Shown here piece by piece: positions 49,101 through 61,100 of a stretch of 64,000 bases of DNA. This DNA comes from Rhyacophila brunnea (lineage: Eukaryota; Arthropoda; Insecta; Trichoptera; Rhyacophilidae). Position 1 is the first letter of the stretch. Each line of letters begins with the position of its first letter. Where the stretch lies: the NCBI GenBank assembly GCA_022495005.1, contig JAGYXB010002069.1, positions 2,604,001-2,668,000 on the forward strand. The letters are read 5' to 3'. The notes beneath the pieces were generated by a model. It saw only the letters and a list, made by a program, of their open reading frames with translations. It made no database searches and was not told the origin of the DNA. Position numbers and translations under genes: made by a program.

Positions 49101-52100
49101 GTAAATTGATAAATCCGTATCCCACGAGAGCGTAAAATGCGATGATGAATTTGGAGGCGTTCCTCATTTGAAAACGGAAGTGCGATTAACTGCATTGAAG
49201 GGGATTGTTAGTTCACAGTTTTAACAAGTGAACAAGAAGTTGTTGTTCGACAATATGTTTGTATAAAACCATGCTCATGCTTCATGCTGCCATGATATTC
49301 CAGCTGTAATAGTATTGGAACCAGAAGAAGAAGAATATTATACTTATACACATGTTATATTAAAGCCTCGTCGGTACCACTGAATCAGTGGCAAAGGGTG
49401 GAGGTAGGCTGTTAAGATCTGACATAAATAGTAACACTAAACTTCGTCAGTTAGGCATACGTAATTATTGTTTTCATTGAACTAAGACTACAAATTAAAG
49501 ATAGTGTTAATTATATTAAAAAAAAAAACAAAACAATTAAACCTTATATAAATCAAGTCAAATATTATTCCTTTAAGTAACTATTAAATATCTAAAACTA
49601 TGCTAGCAAATCATAGATAGTTATAGATATTTTATAGATAGAAGAATGGGTATATTTAATCTATTATGGTTGCTTTAGGCTAGGGAATCCATTCCCGAGT
49701 CAAAATTCTGATACCGGGATTTCGGGATTACAATTTGACAATCCCGGATTTTTTCCATTGTTAATATATTTTTTTTATATTTACAAATAACATTGATAAA
49801 ATCGGTCAAAAATAAATCTAGTATAATTTATACCATTTAAGACATTTATTGTTAATATTGTATACGTTAAATCTTGGAAAAAAAAAGTTTAATGGAGTAA
49901 ATAATATTTTAATATAAATAATAATGTGAATTTAATATGAGATTGCTGTTTCTGATAGTAAAGACTTAATGAATTGGTTAGCGAGATTTAAAATAGTAAA
50001 GCAAATCATGGTATATTTATGGCCTTTCCGCTTTATAAATCTAATTAGTAAGCCAAATATGAAACTGCCGTAAAGCGTATGATATCATGGTGGAATTACC
50101 TTGTTAATAGTGCTAAGCATTGTTTTTTTCCAATCTTTCTCATTTTTATTAATTTATGTGAAAAAATAAAATGAATCGGCAACTTACACATGGGTATAGA
50201 TCAAACTTCAATCATTCAAACTCAGTTTATTTCTAATGTAGTTGTTTGTTATTGAAAGTATTTTTTCTGTTATATTTTCGTTTTTTATTTTATTTTCCAT
50301 AAAAATTGATAAAAAATCAATCCCGAAAGGTTCGGGATTATGTTTATCAATCACGGGATTCATAGGCATCGAAAATAGCTCGGGATCCCGGGATTGGAAT
50401 CCCTACTTTAGGCAAGACTTTTTTAGAGATTTTTTTAAATTTAACCAACACCATCTGTAATATGTATTCATAATTCAACGAAAACAAATAAGTATGACTG
50501 AAAAACTGTGTCGGATTGTGACTGTGACTATTTATTTCGGATCTTAACAGCCTACCTCCACCCCTCGCCACTTCAACGACAATTTAGATTTGACCGGTAA
50601 TTGTATTTTTTCAGTCCATTTTCATTAGAAAACGACTGTAAACGAAATAAGTAGGTATCAACGCAACTCACATCAGTGATAAGAATGAAAACAACTTGGA
50701 GAGGCCTTCATCAAGCAGTGATGACGATATATTGGCAGTGAAAAACTAAGCTTCGAGAGAAACGGATGAAACTTATATAGGCATTCATCAAGCAGTGTAT
50801 CGACAAAAAAGTGTATAATATATAGTACCTACCTATAACTTAAGCGTCGGCCTATAACGTGTTGGGTCCCATGTTGAAATACTGAGTCTGGCAAGTACAC
50901 ATATTGTTATGTATTCAATTTATGTATGAGTCAGAATATGGACCTAATAGGTTGAGCAAGTGGCCAAAATCCATTTCTCGTAAGAACAAAATCTGTTGAT
51001 ACAAAAACCTCCACTCTGTGGAGGCCCATATTATGGATCTTATTAGAATCGGACATAATAAAGAAAAATGAAAGTTATATTTTGAGTTATAAACACTGAC
51101 TACTGAGTACTAGTAGATTAGTATCGGTGACGGTTGTAAATTATAGTGCGTTGACAGTGCTGAAGACCGTTTTGCGAAAATCTTGTTTTTTCACAGGCTG
51201 ATTTTAAATAATCAATCGAGGCAACTCAACATGTCAACTTAACTATTATTATTTATAACGCTCAGTGGTGCACAAGATTAATATCCATCTTTTTATTAAA
51301 ATGTCACAACCTTCTGACGAAGCGATCTGCTTCATGGGAAATCGCCACTGAGTAACACAAACGTAAATACCTAATGTACATAATATCTAAACTTATATTT
51401 TAAATATAGAATTAAATAAATATTAAATACCTATTTTAAAATTCTACTTGTTTATCAAACACTTATAATGCGTAGGTAGATCTTTAGTTTATTTATAAAC
51501 CGGTACCTACTTACACTGACAGAAGGTATAGTATACGAAATTGCGATTCAAAATAATACGCAATGTACACCGGAAAATGGCGAAATAAGAGGCGTACTAA
51601 GACATACTTATAAAGAACATATGTTATGTATTTTAAATTGAGTGAGATAATGTTGAATTGTATAGAAAGATGACGTTGTTTTGGCAAAATATAAAACTCA
51701 CCATACTCAACACGGACGACATTATAAATGTTTCATTAATTTTCTGCGAAAGTCATTAACCACAGTATGTAATATTGTATATTTTATAAAGAGGTATCCA
51801 AACACTGAGCGATGAGTCACTGAAAGCACGAATAAGGCAACAATCCGGCAGGCGGTGACACACAACAGTGGAAACAATATTGGGAAAGGGCTGGACGGAC
51901 GCGACCTCCCCCGCCGGCGAGTGAAACCGAACTGAACTAGGGGGTGAAAATCTACAGCAACACAATGCCAGTAAGTAGGCACCTACTTGCGGGGTTGCTC
52001 TCTCTCTGGAAAATCTGCCCCGGCCGCAGTGAAAAGCTGCGTATATGGAACAGGGGTTGGGAATTTTATATAAAAAAATGTATGTAACATTAATTTATTT

Positions 52101-55100
52101 CAGTACTAACACTGCGGTATTTGTGTGTTGAAACAATGTTTTATATAAAAGATTTGATTTTCCTCATATAAAATTCAATCACATTGTAAACATTACGTTC
52201 ACAATATTATGATATTTATATGTTGTTTTCAAACAAACAAAAAACAACTAGTTACAATATAGCGAGTAAGAATATATGATATGGCCAAATATGGTGGCCG
52301 TCATTCCTTATTTCCCCACCTACCTCACATCCTTATTTATTATTGTCACAAGACCAGGCAACCAGCAATTACGGGTCATGAGACGACCGTGATTGCGAAT
52401 AACATTCAATTATCTCGAGTCGCATTAAGAAAGCGGTCGTGTGCGGATTTGTTATAGCTTAGCCGTCGTTAACCACAGACTCAAAACGCATATGTTTGAC
52501 ATTCGTTGTGCTAAATCTGATACGGTTTGAGCGAACGTCGTGTCTATCATCCATCCTGAACTTTACATCATCATTCATACCAAAGCCAAGTGGAAACCGT
52601 GAGAGTGACATTCTGAACCGTACGTTTACCAATGCGAACCAACTCCAACGCACGCCAGCCCTCTCAACCTAAAAGGTCAGTATCTGGCATCCTGTGTTAC
52701 CCCCACCCTAAATCCATAATCCACCAACCAGCATCTTCAAATTACAGTCCACTGCAAAAGAGCCACCAATATATTTATTAATTATAAATATATATTTAAT
52801 AAATATTTAAGAAATTCTAAAACAACTTCCATCTAAAGTCTAAAGTCAACTCACTTAAGTGGAATATATCGAGAACCAAAGCAATTTGGTTGAACACAGC
52901 TATTGCCCTCCCAATTACGATCACACATTGGGATAACAAACGAGAATTACTAACGTTATTGATTTAGCTTCTACACCACGAATTGGTCAGTAAGTTATAA
53001 CTTATAACACATATTTATATTATAAAGTTAGTTTAAAGTACTTGTTTTTAATTGTAAAAATTGTAAATCACCGTTATGGTTACAGGGCTAGATATATTAT
53101 AAGTTGCAGAATGGAGATTATAATATTATTACACGTTTTACGAGTATTGATTGTAAGCTATTCATTCAAGCATTTCATACTCTGGATCCAAACATACACA
53201 AAATATAACACATCCACGAACTACGGGTTTAGTGACTATAGGCATTAAATATTGTTTATAAGGGACAGAACTTGAAAGATACATCAAAATACCTATGAGC
53301 AGTTTTGAAAAGGTAAAATATACCATTTCAGATGAGCATCTAGGTAGGCCTTCGACAGGGTGAACAGTCTGGAGGTACATATGGATAGTTGGTTATTGTT
53401 AGAAATTAGGTAAAATTTCTGGGCTTGCTTTGACTTCCAGCATGTAGTAACAACGTGGAAATTTGAACTAGCTGAAAGATTTGAAACCGTGACCCATGCT
53501 TTTAAAAGCTTGCGTTCTATCATTGTAACGCTCTGAGCGCAAAAATATTCACTAATAAATTAAGTACCTATGTAGTAAAGTTTTTTTTTCCGACCATGTC
53601 CGATCCTAATAGAAGCATATGGGCCTCCACAGAGTAGAGGTTTTGTATAAACAGATTTTTGTTTTTTACGAGAAATGGATGTCAGCCACTTGCTCTCAAC
53701 CTTTTAGGTCCATACCCTGACTCGCACACAAATTGAAAAACAATATGTGTACTTGCCAGACCCAGGATTCGAACCTGGGACCCACGGCGTTATAGTCCAA
53801 CGCTTAAGCCACGCGGCCACCGTGTTATAACTGTGATAATAGGGGTGTAAGTTTTACAGTTTATCTACCCCTGTAAACGTGATATTTCAACGCTAATATC
53901 TCATTGTTACAAGATTCATAAAACTGCTTATATTGGATATTGTGGGGTAAAATGATACTATACGGCTACGACAGATTTTCCACTAACCTTCGCTGGTTAC
54001 TTTCCTACATAATATGTTAGAAAGACAGTGATGCAATGCAAATTAAAATAGTGTCGGGTCGCAGTTTTGAAACATCTTAATCCCCTCCACCCCACTCCCA
54101 TTCCACAATTTTTCTAAAGCACGATATATTTTAATATTTCGACGGATATGTATATACCGAAAATTTCGTAACAGTAATAACAACAATTGATCTTAAGTTC
54201 CCCATCACCACCCGCCATGTATGTATTGCCGTAGATATGCATGATGCTTAAAACTGTCTCAAAGAAAAGATTTTACGTGCTCACTCTACTATCCCGGTAC
54301 AGAGCCGCACGGGACTGATATAACAACCACGCACCGTGGTGCTTAAAGAAAGAATTTAGAGAGGAAATAATGACAATGATTGTCGATAGACAAAATCATC
54401 GAAGCGTCGGGATGCTTAAGATCAACAAATTATCCCATAATCACTAAGGAATTGAACTGACTAATCGCCTCCCTCATATTGTATGCCTAGTTTACTGGTT
54501 ATCGCGATTGTGTCCAAGTTAAAAACAACAGCGAAATAATTTTATTTATTCACGTGATTCAAAACTATTGCGTGTAACATAATATTGGTGAAGGCTCGGG
54601 CGCCACTGGTTAGAAACGAGTTATATTATAGGAATTTATAATTATTACTAATACATTAGGTAAAGATAAAGAATCGTCTGTAAATAAATATAATAAAATA
54701 TCTAGTTTGTTAGATTGTAAATGTCAATTTTCGTTCTCATGTGAAGCATATAAGCATCCCTAGAGAAAAGTTTATAAGTTTATAATGACAGCTTTTTTAC
54801 GGGGGGTGATTGTCCATAATTCATCCAGCGCATTGGGTCCTAACGGTGGATCAAACACAGCTTGAAAATATAACAGATGTGAATTTTGTCAGACGTTGGC
54901 TTCGAACCTGCACCCATCAGAGACGGACACTCACAACTCCACCGTGAGGTTAGTAAATTGAATCACGACCAATCACGATTGTCAATGAGAAATATTTATA
55001 TTTATAAACAGGTACACCAATAGAAGAATATAATATGTGTGTTTATATTATTATACACAGAAATATATTATAGACACACGATACACATAATAGTCTCATT

Positions 55101-58100
55101 TTTTATTGGTTGGCGATAACTTATATACGAGTAGAAGATATATTGTTTGTTACTTGTTATTTTACGCAAAAATAAGGTGGTGAAAGCTATTCGAATTTTT
55201 AATGTCACTAATTAATGTATCTATAAATTGAATCCATTTAGTTAACAAAAACATGCTGTATTTCTTCGAAATTTAATATAAAAATGCAGCCATTTATAAT
55301 TCTACGAATTAATTTCCGAGAAATGTATTATCATTAATTATTATGAATATCAGGTAGAAAACTTAAAACGAGACACTACAAAATATTTCGTTGAAAACCC
55401 AAGTTAATCACTATGACCATTGCCGACTGAAGAGGAAAGCCGATATATTCTCGACTGGTCCTACCTTTCCGCTCCTTCCGTTGTCTATGGATGACCTGTC
55501 ATTGTCTATAGAGTGCTCATACTGACGCGTCTGTCGTGTCCACTTGTCTGAGTATTCTTAGTTTCAGATTTCTTTCAGATTATTTTAACGTAGGTATCTT
55601 GGAGACCTTGGAGTTCATCTGATTTAGTGGTTATGTGTTATTAATAATTGGAAGTGACGATCAAAGTAAGTAAACTTCTTCTGTGTATAATAATATCATA
55701 ATACACTAGGATGTTTGTCAATGTGACAGTCGATTATAAACGACAATAACTAATAACTTATTTATACTCTTCAGTCATTATAGAATACCAAACTCTGCTT
55801 GCATGTACGTTATCAATAAATAGTGTGGCTGTGGACCACTCGTTGCTTGTGCAAAAAGTTATGCTCAGGCTTTATTAATCTAAATATGGCGGCGCTCTGA
55901 CATAATAATAAGTCTTTAATGAAGTATTTCTATAGTCAGTAAGATTTTTAAAAATTACAAAAATGGATTACTTCACCATTTCCGCTTAACAATTTAGAAT
56001 AGTATGTATTTAAAACTATTATTTTGACGGCTCTTGTCAATTTACAGGAAGCTGGCGGCAAGCCAAAAACTGAAAATAGCCGATATACTGGATTATTTAT
56101 TAAGTTAGGTTAGGTTTTCATTCTTGAATTCATGAAATTTGCCAAAATCAGCTATGAAAATTAGCGCCGTTCCCGCCTGGCTTCCTGTAAACCAACTTGT
56201 ACCATTTTTATTAATATCTGATGGCAGCCACTGGTTCTATAAATAACCAAAGGGTGGGAAAAGGGATGGTAATAAGAGACCACGACAAAAAGCCATGTCG
56301 CCTGGATACACATGTTAATATTAAATATATTAAATTTCACCCAGCCGATTTGATAAAGACTCCCGATTTCAGCACAGAGAAGCAGTATAATATTATAGCA
56401 AACTTTGATAGCTGAAAGTGGCTGAAAGCTAGTTAATACTTAACAATAAATTAAATGTAAAAATAAATAACCGAAAGGGTATTTCCCGAGAAAATCTCAA
56501 TATCGAGATTCGGGATTTCCCGTAATGATGAAATTTTGAATTCTCGAGATTCGGGATTTCCAGAAAATAATTCTCGAGAATTCTTGAGATATCGGGAAAT
56601 TTAATCTTAAAATCAGTGTAAAAACAGGCAAATTCCAAAAAAATATGTTATTTTAAAACAAAAATATTTCAAAACATTAATTATTAAAACGGAATTTTAA
56701 AAAACAGAGACTGTCGCGTACGCTTTTGATACACAAAATTCTCTGATGTTGCAAAAATTGCGCTTATTTTGAGTCGACGTTGGCTAAATTGTGTTAAATG
56801 CCCCGATCAGTCTTTGAACGTTTTGTGTTTTCTGTCCACTTTTTTCATATAGTAATGTTGTCATATAGACATGTTCAAACACGCGTGTTAATATAATTTT
56901 ACTCCCTACTTCAATTATAGTTTGTCAATTTATGACTACGGCCGTATGGTGTAGCTTAACCACTGGGTGATGACAAAAAAAATGGAGTATTTCAAAAAAA
57001 CACTACCTTATTCTTAGGTCAATAATTATTATAAAGCAATCATTATTCGTAAAATTTTTATCACACTTGAATGGTCAAAAACATAGCTTATAATAAGTAT
57101 CTTTAGAATTATCTTCAAATGTGTTAATCTTGCCAATTTTTTGAATAATAAAATGCCTAATTCTTGTAAAATTTGGGATGACAGAGATTATCAATTTAAT
57201 TTTTTATCGTAAATATTTTACTAAAATTATCTCGTCATTAATTATACTAATGGTTTTATAAATGCGTTTAATAATTAATAAATGTAAAAAAATCTTAACA
57301 CCACTGCACATTCATGTACCGAAATATGACTATATTCTAAAACATTAGAGCGAGAGGTTTAAAAGAACACTATTTTATGTAATAAAAATACTTTATGCAG
57401 TCATCAAATATTAAAAATAAATATAAAGGATAATAAGGCTTCAAAATTATATAAATAGATTATCTACAACGTTTAAGGAATGTTCAGGATCATGGTTTGA
57501 AAATACAAAAAAACTCAATTTTGACCTACGACGAGCATGTCCCCCCTTAAGGGAGAGTATAATAACTACTAGTGTCATCTAGTAATGGCATTAAAAGATA
57601 TATTGTAGTATTAAATACACGGTACTGAAAATTTAATAAAAGCATTCAAATTAATCAGTAACTAACAATAATAAAAAATTATGTTTATTTTTTATGATTG
57701 TTATTTATTATCTTTATCTTTCAATATGTATGTGTCATCAACGACTGCCCAATACTATAAAATGACCGATGGACACTCACAGCTCTGTGTAGACAGCATA
57801 ACCATAAAATTGATCTCCAAAAACCTCACGAAATACTAAACAACAAAACAACACAAGAACACTACACAACATAATATTTAATTCTGGCTATAAATGAAAT
57901 TGAAGATATAAATGGAGGAACATAATTAACTGTACATCATTGTAATTAACCCTCTCAATTACCTTGAATGAGAAAGCAAGGGCATGGTTATTATAAAAAA
58001 TATATTTGATCCAGTACAAAGAAGGTTTGAGCGAATGGCCTATGGAGGTCCGTATGCTCTGATCAGGATCGAACATGATAATTTGCTTTACTTGGGCTGT

Positions 58101-61100
58101 GTACGATATAACGGTTTTATTTGTATTTTTTAAATACATATATAAACCGAGTATATATATCACATGTACATATTATTAAATGTGTTTTTAGTTTATATAA
58201 AACCTTACTGTAACGACAACTTTGTTGCATTTTTTTTAAGTAAATCAAAATAGTAATGAGGTTTCTAATTTCTATACCAATTTCATTTATGACGTATACT
58301 CGGTTCGACAAATCACGCAGTTTGATGCAATTTCTCTAAAGCTCTACAAAGTGTTAATGAAGGAGTCCCAGTAGGCGCCCGGTTCAAGAGTTAACCTCTG
58401 GAGGAGATGAGCGGACTGCTTTAAGATACATGCAGAAAGAGTCACTGACTGGAGAAATAGAGCTTGGATGCTTGGGATTGAAGGAAGAGGGTTTTACAAA
58501 TGGCCATGGACTTAAACCAACGTTGTATCAAAGATAATCTATCTATTATTTAATTGCGTGCCAAGTAATTCCATCGCTAGATATCTAATACTAATTACAC
58601 TTCCATTAAACTCTCTATTGGACGCTATAAAAAGTATATTTCTAAAAATACTCTAGAATCTAGTGGGGAATTTTGTGCGAATCACTCAAGTGATAGTGTT
58701 AAGTTAAACGGAGATGGGATGAGAAGACGCCGTCCTGTTATTACTCTGAATCGATATTAACCTCGCACTGCGCAATCGCATACAATAAAGACTTTTTGAA
58801 TAATATTGCAATGTAGTACCTACCCAAAATATATGCATACTATTGTAAAAATTATAAAGCTAAAATTTGAATAAAATGCATCTGTAAAAAACGAGTCACA
58901 TTACTAACATACTGAAAATTTAACAGCTCCCTTGTAACTAAAATTCAATAAATACAAACCCAGTAAAATAATAATTTATATCTTGATATCACATATAAAA
59001 AATGCAATCGAATTTACATATCCTCTTCTTTCTCGGCGACATACATAATATCTCCTACTGGCTCCAACTATCGACAATTTCCAGAGCTTTCCAACATGCC
59101 CCAGTCCCTCATACACACAGTATACCTATCTGCCCCTTTGGTGACTGCATCTACGTCACATCCGCTGGGGTAGGTACCCCAATCCCAAGCCTTATTTATT
59201 ATTGGTTTTGGTTTATGATATAATTAAGTAATTATTGGTTTATTATTCAACTATGCTGTCCAGTCCATAATCAAAATTTACTTATGTTTAAATACAATAC
59301 AATTTAAGTTGCAGGGTGCTATTAAACTTTGGCATGTAGGTATATAAGAAAAATAATATATAATTATGTATTATGTACCTATATTCATGTAATGACAAAT
59401 GGGCTATAATTAGTTTCGATGGCAATTACGAGGGCAATAACTGTCAATCAAATCGCTATAGATATTGATATAGGTACTCAACTTACGTGGATGAGTTTAG
59501 GTGGACGTTGTTTTATAGGTTTTTAAGATAGTGTCACCCGGTGTGCTTCCATGTAAGTACTAAAAAAAATATTTTTTACTCATATTGTATATTTATTTAC
59601 ATATTGTTATAGGTCTCTCAGTCAGAGTTGGTGCAATACAGATATGAAAGACTGTGTGTATTGGTGAATTTCTGAACAATACGAATACAGTACCTATTCT
59701 TTTACAGGCTGTTCCTTTTTTGAATGCGTCTGTGTGAGTATTCGGTCGCCTCAACTCTGGTTGTGCGATTTGTACTCATTTTTTTATATCATGTCGTGAA
59801 CGATTTAAAATTATAATTTCTCATGTTTATTATAATAATCGAGTTTCATATTTTTTTAGAAATCCACCTAAGTAACTGTACCTAAGTGAAGCATGTGGAC
59901 TTCCGCGGTGTGGAGATTACGTCAACATACTTTTTTATGAGGAATAGTTGTTACGATTTCACCCAACAAATTGGACCATTACACTGGATAAAATTCACAT
60001 TGAAAAAACAACACGCATTTTTGAACAGCCCCAAATTCCAACTCGAGACCCAGAGCTTCGCATCAATAGAAAGATACCCGCTCAACCAATTAGACTATAC
60101 AATTGAAAGATAATATATTAATCACTAAGAGTAGGTATATGCTTCATAGCTTTGCACTCGGCTCTAGGATGAAAATGATATAAGTAATGATATTTTTTTA
60201 ACTATTATCTATTTATTTATTTATTACTACATATATTAATACGAGTGAATATAATTTGATCTAATATACTATAAAACTTATGAGTACTCTACTTAATATT
60301 GTAACAACATCAATTTTTTTTTGCTGTAATGTAAATATTTACCTTTGAACTAGGTACTGTGGGTTTTCAGCATCTTTGCATAAGAACAATTTATTTTATT
60401 CTATAGACTATTCAGGAATGAAACATTTATGTATGTAGGTATCTACTTCAGTATTCACAATATGGTAAATATTATGTAAATCCCAAAAATTCAACGGAAA
60501 TAATAGAACCATTTGGTATTTTACCAACTACAAACTACGGAAATAACGTAAAGAGTAGGTAATACAATATGAAATGAATACATCAACGGCTGATTACTTA
60601 GTATTTTATTATTAGTCTTCCAAGACGGATTTTTATTGTTATAAAACAAAACTTTATCACATTAATTAATAATAGTACTTATTCACATTAGCATTACCTG
60701 TTTTTACCTTAATTCATGGAAGAATAAAACAACAATACCTAATACTGGTTCATTCTTTATATTTATTCATTACCTGCTGATGATAACTGAATACACAGGT
60801 AAACGACTTGCGGATTTCCAATAATAATTAACATTTCATGAAAAATAATATCAATAGGTAAACAAGCAGTACGAATCGAGTGATAATCACACCAAAACAT
60901 GACACAAATGTAATTTTTATGGCTTCGAATTTTGCGTAGGTATAACTTACCTCGTAGTATAATCCTAAATAATTAAAACTGTCCGATTTGTGGATTAATT
61001 CACAGTGTGTTAAAAAACATCAACATACTAACTATTCAACATTATTCAAAAATGCCATTATATAATAAATATTATAATTATTTGACCTGAATTTAGTCAA

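Noticed and set aside
53735..53835. Functional tRNA gene on the minus strand
   Set aside because: A and B boxes are intact but the segment continues into a repeated SINE body and the acceptor stem does not pair properly.
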